A stretch of DNA of 64,000 nt from Branchiostoma floridae (GCF_000003815.2 NC_049982.1:3861424-3925423); one strand, 5' to 3'; numbered from the stretch's first letter, positions 12,601 to 27,600 are shown. Numbers and translations: made by a program. Notes: generated by a model from the letters alone, not told the origin.

Positions 12601-15600
12601 GGACAGGGCCTGGAAGGGGAGGTTACATAGATTAGCATAGTACTGAGGGGCCATGCTCATACTGGACAGGGCCTGGAAGGGGAGGTTACATAGATTAGCA
12701 TGGTACTGAGGGGCCATGCTCATACTGGACAGGGCCTGGAAGGGGAGGTTACATAGATTAGCATAGTACTGAGGGGCCATGCTTATACTGGACAGGGCCT
12801 GGAAGGGTTGGTACATACATGTAGATTAGCATAGTACTGAGGGGCCATGCTCATACTGGACAGGGCCTGGAAGGGGAGGTTACATAGATTAGCATAGTAC
12901 TGAGGGGCCATGCTCATACTGGACAGGGCCTAGAAGGGGAGGTTACATAGATTAGCATACTTTATACAACTGTCTAAATGCTGAGGGGCCATGCTCATAC
13001 TGGACAGGGCCTGGAAGGGGAGGTTACATAGATTAGCATAGTACTGACCATGCTCAAACTGGACAGGGCCTGGAAGGGGAGGTTACATAGATTAGCATAG
13101 TACTGAGGGGCCATGCTCATACTGGACAAGGCCTGGAAGGGGAGGTTACATAGATTAGCATAGTACTGACCATGCTCAAACTGGACAGGGCCTGGAAGGG
13201 GAGGTTACATAGATTAGCATAGTACTGAGGGGCCATGCTCATACTGGACAAGGCCTGGCGGGGGAGGTTACATAGATTAGCATTAGTACTGAGGGGCCAT
13301 GCTCATACTGGACAGGGCCTGGAAGGGGAGGTTACATAGATTAGCATTAGTACTGAAGGGGCCATGCTCATACTGGACAAGGCCTGGCGGGGGAGGTTAC
13401 ATAGATTAGCATTAGTACTGAGGGGCCATGCTCATACTGGACAGGGCCTGGAAGGGGAGGTTACATAGATTAGCATTAGTACTGAGGGGCCATGCTCATA
13501 CTGGACAGGGCCTGGAAGGGGAGGTTACATAGATTAGCGTAGTACAATGAACTTTGTTGCGAGATCATGCAGGCTATACAGTGGTATACAGCATTGTATA
13601 CAACTATCTAAAAGGTGTGGGGCCATGGACCGAGCCTGTGAAGGGGAAGAGGAAATTGGCACATAGATTAGTCACTTACTTAGTTGCTTAATTACTTACT
13701 TACATAGATTAGTCACACAAGATTTATTCTATTCCCTAGTCAGAAGGTAACGTTTGCTTTGGAGGATACAAATGTATATATCCAAATGGTCAATCCAAAT
13801 CGCCAATTAGAGACTGTGATTCCCTAGAAGTGTTTCTCTTGTGTTTCATCAGGTAATCAATCACTCCTAAGAGAAGAGCACACAAGAACAGTATATTTAT
13901 CAGACAGCTGGCTGGCAGGCCCTTGTAATTCTGTGAGTGGAGTCACGGATATAAGCCATGATTCCATTGGGGTTTGCATGCTTCAATCATACAGTGGAAC
14001 CATAATTATAGATGTACTAGTATGTGTCTACTGTATGACAGAGGTTCGCAAAGACCCAGCTGAGTCTGGCAGGACTAATCACTAAGTGAGTTTTGCAATA
14101 TTGGAAAGGGTATGGAGGGAAAGGTTGTGATACAGGTCTGGGTGAGTAATACTTTTTTTATCATAGTTATCATCAGCTTCCATAATACTTCTAATCTGAA
14201 AGTAGAAGAACATCATGCACACAATAGTGGCCAGGCATTACCTTGGGTAACAAATGTACATGACTTGTTCAATGTAGAACAGGCTTTTAGCTAGCTACAG
14301 ACACGATTAATGTAGGGGGGTTGGGGGGCATCGACCTTCCATGGTTCTGAGTTTTAGAGAATTTTAAGTTAAAATGGTGCATTCTGAGGTACAAACATGT
14401 ATCCTGAAAGGCAAATCACTGCTAGAGAGGTCACAGTCTTCAACTGTGACATGCCTGGTCAATCAGAATTTCATGCTTGTCGGAGGATCTGCCCCCCAGT
14501 ACAAGGGCCTCTTCAGTGTGTCTAGTGCATCCAATTTCTAGCATCATTTTCAGAACTTTCGACAAATTGATGCCTGGACGCATGCTTGGCTAAAAGCCTG
14601 ATGTAGAAGGGTAGTAAGAGGTTGGAGAGCAACAGAAAATGACAGGTGATGGCGAGAAGAAGAGACAGACATGAAGCTACATACCCGCTTTACATCTAGA
14701 CCCTGGCGGTCGTGGTGGAATGGTTGGATGAGAGAGACAAAATCACATCACAGTGTAAAATGTGTACAAAAACAGAAAAATACAAGTTGGAAAAAAATTA
14801 ATTTAAACTAAAGCTGAAATAAACATGTCACTGAATGCATGCATGCATCACAGTACTATCAGCTACAGCCAAAAATACTGTCAATACAGATCTTTCACAA
14901 TATCGGATGTGTAAGGAATGTTCATCATTGTAAAAATACACTCTACCTTCTCTTGTTGAAAAGCTGGGATCTGTTGAAAAATCTACTTTGTTTTGTTCCT
15001 AAGTAAGGGGCCTCTAATGTTGTACAACAGTTTATGTACAATGTAACTAGGAGCAAAAATCAAACTTAAAGATGATAATACTTAACAGAGTGACAGAGCA
15101 AAGAAGGTGTTGAAACATGTTATTTCTCATGTTGTGATTTTTACCTGTTTGAGGTGATTTTTGAGCTGGGTACCCTCCGGCTCTGGGAGGGGAGGTAGTT
15201 CATCAGCACAGCGCGGGACGGTGATCTGGGGAAACATGACACAACATTGACATGTCAGGTGAAGGACTTACAAAAATGTATCACAAGTGATCTTTTGACT
15301 TGACTGAATTTGGTTTATTTGGCTGTAAGAAATACAGCCAGGGCTACCCAACTAAAACCAAAGGCTATCATCAAGACCTGGTAACTGTAAAATATGCAAT
15401 CAACAAAAATGAACGGTTATGTTTATGTATGTTTAGTCTAATACATGAGATTTTTTGTTTGAACTGGGTTATACAGACAACGCAAGAAACATGACAGAAT
15501 ATACATTACAGATGAAGGACTTATCACAAAGGATCTTCTTTTTTTTGGGATTTGATTTGATTTATTCGGCTGTAAGAAACACAGCCAGGGCTACCCAACT

Positions 15601-18600
15601 AGCCGTAGTCTATTATCAAGGGCTAGCCCTGCATGGTAACTGTACAATATACCATCAACAAAATAAACGGTTACATTACGTTACCGATACATGAAATTTA
15701 ATTTTTGAACTGGGTTATACAGACAATGCAAGATTACAAGGGATCTTCTTTTCTTATTTCACTTCCTTGTGCCTTGAAAGTAATTGACACACCAAATTTA
15801 TTGGAACTTGTGCAGAACTACAATATCATGTAGATTTTTCTATGATTTGTAAAATTTCATGCTGTTAGACTAACTAATTTTATAAATCATCGAAAAATCT
15901 ACATTGGGCACTAACTCTTTGTTACTGGATCCTGTTTGAAGAAAAAAATACAATCTAAAAACTGACCTTGTTAGAATCCAAGTCGATGAGCCAGACGTCA
16001 TCAGGCAGTTTGAAGTCTGCCTTGTAGAGGAAGAAGCTGGCAGGGACTCCAATGATGTACGGGGATGGGACTAGCAGCAGCTACCGGGAAATAGACACAA
16101 AATGTGACCAACAATAATTTAAGTCTCAAATTATCATGAAAGCTCATCTGCGTTGGAAGTAATCATAGTATTGTACGTACAATGCTGCACTTTCTTCCAA
16201 CACAAAAGTATGCACAATTCAAATTTACAACGACCACTGTCGTCTTGACCAATTGCTGACGACATGTATCTGCAAGATCACGTATCCATAACTCTTTCAA
16301 TTTTACGTTCTGAAGTGATTGGTCATCAGTATTGATCCTGAAAAAGGCAACAGTGGTCATTGAAAATTTGATCCTTGTGTACTTTTGTGTCGGAAGAAAG
16401 TTTAGCATTGTACTAAGATTTACGTTTCAATTCAGTTCAGGTGTAAAATGTTTCCAATTGCCATTACAAGCGGTACATTAACAAGTTGAATGCCAAATGA
16501 AATTGAAGTAATATGCATGATACTGAAAAACTGATCTCCCTCCAAGCTTGGCATGGAATAAAAATCAAATCACACAATAACAGTACACATGCTTTGCAAT
16601 TTGGATAAAAAACAAGAGTATGTAGGAACATCCAAGTAGGCCCCCGTTAATAGTGTGCCCGTTAACAGGGTGCTATGCCTCGTCGTCTGTGGTGCAGAGT
16701 TAGAAACTTTGATGTGAAAATGGGGCATTCTTTTAGAATTGGACTTGATGTTGAAACCATGCTTGACCATGTCACTATTCATGGGACCACCCGTGCCCTA
16801 GCATGACCAGTGGTGATCTAAATTTCCCCCTTTTGGCGCAATTTGTTCCCAAATGTATGAGTCAGGGTACATCTATGAATAATTTCATCAGGTTGGTACG
16901 TCACTGAATAACGAGACTCTTTTTACACAACCATTGCTTTATTCACACCGACGTTTTGGTGACCGTCTGTCACCTTCTTCAGGGCAATTCTGACTGGTTC
17001 ACATTGTACCGCAGGACAGGTGTCGCTGCTCACAGTTCAAATGCGGTCACAAAACGTAAAGTATTTACATATGTACAGACAGATTTATGCAAAATATTTA
17101 CAATGCGGTCACAAATGCAAAGGAGTGTAAATGTCCTGCAGTACAATTAATGTGAACCAGTCAGAATTGCCCTGAAGAAATTGACAGACGGTCACCGAAA
17201 CGTCGGTGTGAATAAAACAATGATTGTGTAAAAAGAGTCTCTTTATTCAGTGTACATCTAGTTTGTTAGTATGGGGCGCAGGGCCCGTTTCAGAAAAACA
17301 AAACCTATGTTGCAGTACATTTTGTACCTGTTCTGCACAACTCATGCAGGTGGGGAGCAGGGGGATGACTGGGAACATGTACTCCATCGGGTAGATCATC
17401 GCCACAAACGCCATCACACTCATGGACAGGGCGTTGTAGTCTCTGGACTGGAGTACAATCTGGAGGGATGGGAAACAACAACAGTTAATCACACTCATGG
17501 ACAGGGCATTGTAGTCTCTGGACTGGAGTACAATCTGCAGGGATGGGAAACAACAACAACAGTTAATCACACTCATGGACAGGGCATTGTAGTCTCTGGA
17601 CTGGAGTACAATCTGGAGGGATGGGAAACAACAACAGTTAATCACACTCATGGACAGGGCATTGTAGTCTCTGGACTGGAGTACAATCTGCAGGGATGGG
17701 AAACAACAACAGTTACAATCACACTCATGGACAGGGCATTGTAGTCTCTGGACTGGAGTACAATCTGGAGGGATGGGAAACAACAACAGTTAATCACACT
17801 CATGGACAGGGCATTGTAGTCTCTGGACTGGAGTACAATCTGCAGGGATGGGAAACAACAACAGTTACAATCACACTCATGGACAGGGCATTGTAGTCTC
17901 TGGACTGGAGTACAATCTGCAGGGAGGGAAACAACAACAGTTACAATCACACTCATGGACAGGGCATTGTAGTCTCTGGACTGGAGTACAATCTGCAGGG
18001 ATAAAAAAAAAACAGTTATACAATCACTCATGGACAGGGAATTTATAGTCCATGGACTGGAGTACAATCTAGATATACAAGAAATGAAGAAATACATGAT
18101 TTCTTTTCTACTGATTTTCTTTGGGCTTTAATATCCTTTAATGTAAAAAAGACTCTGAAAATGCAATTTAACTTTGATATCTTCCGCTAGTACACCTTGT
18201 TATGTAATCTTGTTATGTTAATTTCTTGTTATTGTAACTTAAAATTTGAGAAAAGTACGTCCAAATGATGCCATAATGCATGCCTGGCTAAAAGCCTGCA
18301 CTACATACCTTATGTTCCAGCAGTATGTACATCAACACTTTCAGGCAGATCTCCACCCCTAGCACTACATACCTTATGTTCCAGTAGTACGAACATCAGC
18401 ACTTTCAGGCAGTGCAACACTAGCCCTGCTGTTCCACTATAACATACCTCATGTTCCAGTAGTTCGCACATCAGCACTTTCAGGCAGTGCAACACTAGCT
18501 GCTGTTCCTGTACGTACCTCATGTTCCAGCAGTATGCAGGTCAGCACTTTCAGGCAGGTCCCCAGCCCTCCTACAAAGTACCTTATGTTCCAGTAGTAAA

Positions 18601-21600
18601 AAATCTTGAAGTTGATACATATTAAAATCTTTGACTACTTCTAATATCACTAAGTACCTTATGTTCCAGCAGTATGCAGGTCAGCACTTTCAGGCAGGTC
18701 TCCACCCCTAGCAGCTCCAGGGGGAGGTGCATGGGGAAGTCCGCCAGGCAGAACCGGTGCGCGTCGGGCAGGGCAAAGGTCATGGGCGCCTGCATCTCCG
18801 TCGGGAGGATGGAGACCTGAAGAACAAGAACAAAGTTATACTTCAGGAACTGGAGATGTGTTTGAAAATTTGTATTTTCTGAGAAGTATCGTGGAGTGAA
18901 ATTTGTTATCTCCAAGCACAGTAGGGTCATTTTCCCTGGATGATTTTAAAGAGCACTTGCAGACAGATGTGCAAAAGCTAGGAGAGGATGGACACTTGAA
19001 GAGCAAGCCACAAAACAAACACGTAAATTTATCCCACATTCCTAACAGCCATTGTGGTCATAGGATAGCCGATCAGCACCAAGGAGGGCTACAAATAGCA
19101 GCATATATTGGTGTTATACCCCCTACATTGATACAGAAGCTTGGGTGTAACGCCAAAGGGTGGTTTTACCCGCTATATTGATACAGAAACTGGTGTGTTA
19201 TTACGAAGGGTGGTTATACCAGCTATATATAATATTTTATACATAAAGATACAGAATATACAGATACCTCCACGCGTGTCTTCCCCGGGATGCACACCGG
19301 CGCGCTGAGAAGTCGGCATATCCAGGTCTCCAGCTCTCGAACGTCGTGCGTCACCAGGCTGGCTTTGTCGTCCGTTCTGTTACCCGTTAGGACGCCCCAG
19401 ACAGAATTTCTGCACGGGAGGGGAGAGAAAAAAATCAGCCGTCTAATATGCAAAGTTGTAACCTCCCACTCTAATCTCTTTGGTTACCCTTAAAGAATTT
19501 CTGCACAGGAAGAGAGAGAAAACAAATCAGTACTCTAAAATGTTAAGTTGTATACCCGGTAACCCGCACTGACATATTATCAGTTAGCCTTTATTACGCC
19601 CCAGACAGAATTTCTGCACAGGCAGAGAGAGTAAAAATCAGTACTCTAAAATGCAAAGTATGCTTAGCAGTGCATCATACCGGGGGATGTTGCAATACAG
19701 ATGGCTTTAGACAGAGTATCAAAATACATTGTGTATATGTGACCTGGCAAATAGTAATGAATAAAGGTTAATACAATAACTATAATAGATTTATCACAGC
19801 CCTGTTATATCTAATCATTATGATTGTGGAATTTCTTCAGCACAGTACAATGAAATTTTTTGTATGCCAAAGAGAAACCAAAAATAGTATTTCAATCAGT
19901 CTTAACACAACAAATCAGGATCTCTAGAGGATACTATCTAATTAGGATCACAGATTGAATTATGCATTAAAGAAATTAGTATTTCTGGACCATATTCTAT
20001 ATGATATCCTCAACTGGCCTCTTTTTATAAAAAAAAAGCTTGGTAAGTCACAAATCATATAGAAAAACTCATAAATGGGAGGAGCATTTTAATCTATACT
20101 ATCTTTATGGGAAGAAAGAGGCCCCAATCATACACATTTAAGTTGTGTGCAGTCTAATGCCATTGGTTGTCCAATAGGATTTGTTGTCCATAATACATCA
20201 AGGTCAAAGTGGCAATGTGTTACAGCAGACCAGGGCTCTAGCCAGCGCCCGTTTTTCCGTCAATTCACGGAAATTTGCTGCATGGCACAGAAAAATTTTA
20301 AAACCAATCCGCCAACCTTGATGGACAAAAATCCTTGGTGGAAGCTACAGGCGGCTTGGGGATGCCGTCCATGGCCGTAAAAGCCACACACTATTTGTTT
20401 TGCTATTGTCATGATTGTTGACGAAGTGTGTCCGTGCCCTTTTGCATACAATAATCTTATTTTAAAAAAACGTTTTTCAAGGTCTCAGTTCAGTCTCTCT
20501 ATCTCCTGTAATAATGTTTTCACGGTTTTCGCGACAATGGGAATTGGCTGACGGAAAAAAATGTTGAGCTGGCTAGAGCCCTGCAGCAGACTGTCCCAGA
20601 AGGAGGCTAAATTTGTAACTGACCATGTCTGATGTGTGTATCCATAAAACAGCCTTTATGGCCATTAAGGTAACTGCTGGAGTGGATATCTACAGAGCCA
20701 TTACACCCCGACGTGCGTGGGGCAGCGCAATCATTCTTCCGCTGACGGCAACAGTGATACGTAAGGTCATAGTAAGGGCATTACAAAATTTGGGTTCCAT
20801 TTCAGATCCATTAGCTCTGAGCAGTGAGGTTTTGCTGTCATTCTACTCCATCTTTTGTCATTCTACTCCGTAAATTGTGCACGTAAATTTTTTTTTTCTG
20901 TGAATCTTGATTTTCAAATTAGGTGTACCTTTGTGAACCTATTGAAAAAAACATTTTAAGAAGTGTAAGAAAAACCAAACTGGAGTGAATAAAAACTGTC
21001 CTCTTGGCACATCATTCAGAAGGTATTACTAGTATTAGAGAGGTTGAAGTCAGGACAGTGTTGTTTGCCAAGTAGACCACGGGGCTTAGCAGTTACAAGG
21101 TTCCCTGGCAAAACTGAGACATCATACGATCTATTAAGGAATGCTGGGTTCTGTAAATGATTGATAAGGCATGATCTGATTATCAATAGCTATAGCAATC
21201 ACTAGTAGAAATATTATAGATTAAATCCTACTGATTTGTTCTAAAAAAAAAATAGGCAAAAACACCAGTCTGTTTTTGTTGAAGTTCATTGCTAAAATAC
21301 AATGTCATGTAAAGGCCTAGGAAAGTGAGATCTCCAAAACAATTTCCAGGTCTATCAAACTGAGTCCTTCACCATACCAACATGTATACAGCACAGCCAA
21401 GTCATCATCAAATTTAGTGCAAAATCAGATTAGATACACCCAATCAAAGATTTCATGCTTATCTATCAAACCCAATATCTTAACTTCTCAGCCTTAAGTT
21501 AAGTGTTTGCCACTTGAGACCAACATCACAACGCAGCAGTTGCCATCCTAATGGCCATTTTGGTCTTTCAAGCATGCCTGACTGCATGGCTCGTTCAAAA

Positions 21601-24600
21601 AGTTCAAAACATGTGGATCAAGTTTCTCTGTCGCAGTTTGCAAAACTCAGTGGCCATGCAGAAAGTCTAAAGCAATGACCATGAATAACCATGGAGAAAA
21701 TGCAAGTGGGCTGCAAGCATTCACTGAAGAGTTTCACCAAAGAAACATAATATTGCAAGGCGGAGACCATTTGTCTTCTTCCAATGCCTTTATCACCCCA
21801 ACCTGAGTCAGGTACACATTTCTACACCTGTGTGGAGTGAGGAAAGTCATGTTAAGCGTCTTTTCTGAGGGCAACAATATTGGGGGCATGTCAGGGGATT
21901 CAAACCAGGAGCTCTGAGTTCTGGGCCAAACACACAAACATGAGGAAGAAGACAGCAGAATTCTAAGGGAAGCTGTTGAGCAATGTCACGTTCAACCAAG
22001 GAGGTTGATTCTTTCGGTTCAACAGAAGACCTAAAATTACATGGAATTGCATAAAATTTATAAAACATGTCACGTGGCAGAACAATGTTTTTAGATTAGA
22101 AATCAATAATTTATCACAGATTGGTCTGAGTTTTCACAATGTTTTGCTTTGGATCTGTATGCCATCTCTGACCAAGCACTGGTACTCTAGATCAAGGCAG
22201 CATTAATGGCTAAATGTACAAAGATCTTCAGATGCCCTTGAAGTCATCAGATAACTGTTACTACATTTTTCACCTGTCAAACAGAGACCCAATAGACCAC
22301 AGATTACATGGGTGATATAGCTGCATAAAAGGTTTTGGCTATATTCTGGTAAATACATTGTATGTATGACGAAGATCAGAAGCTGATTGTAGATTCAGTC
22401 ATGGCTTGTATCAGAAAATGAAAGAAGTATAATCATAGTAAAGAATAAGTCACAGATTGATAAATTCTATGAAAAAAAGAACAATCAAGCAACTTTACTT
22501 TCAAATGTGTAGCTCATACTTGATATCTCATAGCCTGTCCCAACCTCTGTAGTGACTGCTGGCTCAATACTTTTACTTGATATCAAAGGCTAGATATCAC
22601 ACACAGTTTTCATTTGCAATTACCCCATTTCCACCACACACTCCAGGGCTCGAAATACGCTTTTCTGCATGCCTGCACTGGTGCAGGTAACACTGAAATT
22701 TACCTGCACCAGACAAATTTTACCTACACCGCTCTGAATGTTGCATGGATTATGCTAAAATTGTTCAGGAACCATTGCTATCTTTTTTATATTTCATAAG
22801 TGGTAACAGCCAATGCAGCTAATAACAATCCACATACACTAATACATCATATGATATTTATGTATAAAACCCAGTACATAAACTAGTGCAGGTTAGATGC
22901 AGGTAGACACCAGAAATACCTGCACAGCTCCAATTTTACCTGCACTAACCTGCAGATGCAGGTGGTATTTCAAGCCCTGCACTCATTACAATGTAATTCT
23001 CAGGAAACCATATTTGGCAGCTCACTCAGAGCCAGTGTTCTCCGACTCGCCCTACAGAGCTGCCTCGACCTTTGATTGATTACAATTAAAAGATTGGGGA
23101 TTTACAAATGAGGAATGACATGGATTTCGCCTGGCACTGGCTGCCAGCTTTAGTACCCAGATCAAACTGGATGGAGCAACAGTTGATTAAGTCCCACACC
23201 CACAGCTGGGGCAGTCTGCATTACTGTTCCGCACACGTACAGGGACTTATGTGCTGATCATGAAGAGCGTGTGCATGGGGGGTCCTGGCAACGCTTTATG
23301 CTAAATTTGGGATGGCTCACTACGCTTTACGTTAAATTCACGAAGGCTACCAACGCTTTACACTTCATCCCCACTATGAAATACGAGAAATAAGATAGCT
23401 TCCCTACCTACAAATTACGGGAAATTAAAAAGGCCTGCCTACGCCTTACGGAAAAGAGCATGCAGACCCTCCATGAGGCGAGGTGCAACTGGCTACAGCC
23501 CTGAGGACTGTGTGTGATAAATCACCCGGAAGGAAAAATATTTGGCAAAGCAATTTGTAGCCAAATATACAAGACATACAATAGGTCGATATTGTGGGCA
23601 GGAGCATAGCAGTTTACTGTAAACTCTTAAAAGTCAAAACAGCAAGTTTTCCCCACTGTAGCCTGTATCTGTATCTGTACGGCAGGTATACATTGTAACT
23701 ACTCTTAGGCACAACACATCTCCAGCTTGTCATCTGATATGTACTGTAAATGCATTTAAGTTTGCAGGGATTTAATTTCGCGTTAGCAGGAAAGTGTTCG
23801 TAGTGGTTTTAAGTTCGCGGTATAAGTGCCATACATGGTAGTCACATGCAGTAATGGAAAAATGTTTGCGGTGGTTTTAAGTTTGTGGTAAGAGTACTAA
23901 GACTGCCTCGCGAAAACCACAAACATAAAACCACCGCAAACATTTCTGCATTTACAGTACTGTAAATGCAGAAACTTTAACGGTTGATTAATGTTTGCGA
24001 ATTTTGCGGTGTCTGCTTCATCGCGAAATTAAGACCACCGCGAACATTTTTCGTTGGCTGTAACAGACTACAGTGCATGATGCTACCCCGAACTTAAAAC
24101 CAGCGCGAAAAGTCTTTTTTTCCCACTCCCGTGAATTAAATCCCCGCGAACTTAAACGCATTTACAGTATCATGATAATTTTCAGTCCATTTGAATACTG
24201 CAGATTGCCTCATGTTTACTAGAAGTTGAAGAGCACTTCTCACCACTACTTACAATACAACATATGTACATGTTCGTAGTTGGAATAGTGCCAAGATCTT
24301 ATGTACGATGCAATTTGTACCGGCACATTTGGCTCGGTGATTTTACCAACAAAGCTGCATCGACCAAATTAACAAAATGTAATATCCTCAAGTCGAAACT
24401 AAAACTTAAAAGCTAATGATTTTTCCAAGACCCTGGCTGGAGTAAGGTGTAACTGTTTTCGTATATTAGGCCCTGTGACACACCCAAGAAGCAATTAGTC
24501 ATCAAATTTGCAAGACATGATATAATGAAATTAATCAATATGATAATGGTATTGCCAAGGTTATTGCACAGTTGCATCTATTTTCTTTGCATACATTTGG

Positions 24601-27600
24601 CCAGGGGACACAACCAAGACACATGCCATTAAATTAGTATTATTGACTAAAGGTGAAATGAACCAATATCATAACGATATTGCGGGCAAATTCTTATTCA
24701 CGATTTAAATTTACTGGTCATTTGACAGTAATAATACTACAGGCAGTATCAAACAAGCCAATAGGTAAAGTCATGCATATATTTTGCCTTTTTTTTTTGA
24801 AAGGGGAATTCTTGAAGGGTCATATATTATGATTGCCCTCTACAACTAAAAAACAAAATACATGTAATATAAGTCAGGTGGCCTGATTAAGTAAAAGGCG
24901 AACATTTACCCTATAATTCTGATAGTGGTCTTACAGATATCGTACCATACACATGAAGGCCTGCACTGTGTCAAGTTGCCAAAATACACTTAGGGGAAAG
25001 GATATCTGTGAATTTCTGAGGATTATCTCGAACTGGTCACTTGTCTGACAGCATTTTCAGAATAGCGGCAAGATAAGGCAGCACTATTTAGTATATCATG
25101 TAACAAAGGTTACTCATGTTCCTAAGGAGGACTAATGTTGAAAATAGACATACACAGCAAATCTCTAAAAGTCTCAAACATGTCAGGTTTTTGTCAATAT
25201 TTTTCACAATTTTTCCTGAGAGCTTTCTGCCATTCTGAACATAATTGCTTATCATGTTGCACTTACCCTGAAGCACAAACACAACACACACATTGTAGCA
25301 CAAGGCCTAGGGAAAAGTTTCCTGTTTCAGCCCTTAGGGTAAGTGGGAATGATTTTTTTTCTAGTAATTTTTTTAGGCTGGCCAAAACTCTCAGTAATAC
25401 ATCTTACAATACAGCAAAGTTAACTGAAATGGATGAGGACAGTTGTCTTGAAATGTCAAACTTAAACTTGGATTCAATTGTTACATTTATCCTTCATTAG
25501 AATAGATAGAACAAGCAGTGTTTTTACTTCAATAGGACGCAGGCTGAATAATAATTCTTAGTGGAAGCTACATGACTCCACTGCCCACCCCAAAAAAAAG
25601 TCTAGGGTTGGCAGGTTTTCTACGATAGGTAGGGAAACAGGAAACACAGCATTTTGTTTCCTAGGCCCAAGGCTTATGTTATGTTATAAAACACATTCCT
25701 CACCTAAACGTCCCCTTGGCTGCTCCCACTTTCTTCCCCCCAGTCCTCTGATTGCAGGCGTCGATCAGTCTCTTCAGGATAAACAGGCATTCCCGGAAGG
25801 TGGAGAAGAAGGGGTGGTGGCTGACGATGCACAGGGACGTGAGCGTGTTGTTCCTCACGCGGCCCTGCTTCCGTCTCCGCCTGTGCGTCTGGGGCTCCAA
25901 CCCCTCGTCGTCCCCGTCTATGGACTCAGTTCTGGGTTTCTGTAGCGTCTGTGGTTGCTCGCCGGCTGAGCCCCGCCCGCCGTGATCGGTCGAGTTTCTT
26001 TTCTCGAACGGGCGGTAGAAGTTCACGCACATTCCGAACCTGACGCGGTTAGAGTCCTTCTCAGTGAGGGAGAAGACGAAAGAGTTGTCCTCCCGAAGGG
26101 AAACGCGCTTCACGCCGGCGCTAATGCAACCCTCGGGCTGGCAGAAGAACACAACGTCCGGGGGGAGGGGAAAGTCTTCATGGTCCTCCACTGGGTACCT
26201 GGGGAGTCAGGACACAATTATAGTACAATGTTAAGCTTTATGAAAATTCATATAATAATTGTGTCATATTAATATCATTGAAGCTCATCTGTGTTGGTAG
26301 TAATCATAGTATAATGCTGAACTTTCTCCCAACACAAAGGTACACACGGATCGAATTTTCCACAACCTCTGTCGCCTTCTTCAGGATCAATACTGATGAC
26401 CAATCACTTCAGAACATAAACTCGCGAGAGTTACAGACGTGTGGTTGTTGAGAATTGTCCATGCGTACTTTTGTGTTAGAAGAAAGTTCAGCATTGTGAT
26501 TATTCCCAACATGAGCTTCCATGATAATATGACAAAATTATAATATGAATTTGTATAGCAAATGTACATGTGTATCTCTTCCAACAAATATGATGGAACA
26601 AGTCCTTACACGATACCAGTTTCATTGTAGAAAAAAGGCTACACACATATAAACTGCAGACAGAGATTTTGACATGAATTTCGATAAATGACAATGTTCA
26701 TTTTAGAGCGATGCAATACTAAAAGAGGACAGTAAATATTAAACTGATTCATGTATAGTCATAATACAACAACTAGTTTTCCTCTGAAGGATTTTTCTCC
26801 ACACAAAAGAAACACAACCAAAAGTAGAACCTGTCACAGCATGTTTTCACAGACTGTTGACACAAGTTAATCCCTTGGATCAGCAGTGTTTGTAAACAAC
26901 AGCAGCTTGTCCAAACAAAACCATTCCCATTTACTTTCACTTAGCTTCACTGTTCCCTGCAGTCTCAAATTGTACATAAATGATGAAAGACAGACTATAT
27001 AAGTATATGTGCAACTATAGGATGTTTCAACAACTGCAGATGCAGAACACAGATGATTATGAATCATGAAATAGGGAGCAGTTATAGTGCATGTGATATT
27101 CAAACTAACACTCAATTTAACATTAGTATGGAGTTGCTGAATGTAAATATCAAAGGAAGGGTTAACAAGTCTTTAGAGACTGTTACCATTAAGAACTGAC
27201 ATGGCCTATGCAGATAACAATTAGTCTCAACCAAAGTAACCTGACTTGACTTACCTGTATGTCAGGTACCACTCTTCTTCAGACAGTGAGTGCCACCCAA
27301 CCACCATGGTCGCCTAGAACTCTACTTAGTACTCTCCTACCAACTGGTTCACATCTAGTTTTGCCTTATTTTATTCCATGCAGTAACACCAGTGCACATA
27401 TATACATGTAAGTCCATATAATCTGTGTATTGACATTATTTTGGTTTAGGGAAAGTTAGCCCCAAGGGAAGGTTTGTGTACCTGCGTAGCAGCTCTGGTG
27501 TCTGTGCGGCACTGTTGCCGTTGGGATTCCTGGCTCCCACTATGACGATGTAGTCCAGAAGTCTGGGGCAGAAGTGGGCATGGTCGCCTCCTGCTAAACT

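Noticed and set aside
10683-13545. CRISPR-like array of about 45 direct repeats
   Set aside because: Repeats are exon-8 acceptor copies in an animal gene; the spacers are themselves repeats and there are no cas genes.
17271-17744. 157-codon plus-strand frame of repeated [14 protein letters not shown]
   Set aside because: It is the antisense of the exon-5 minisatellite; the minus-strand reading gives conserved DENN sequence.
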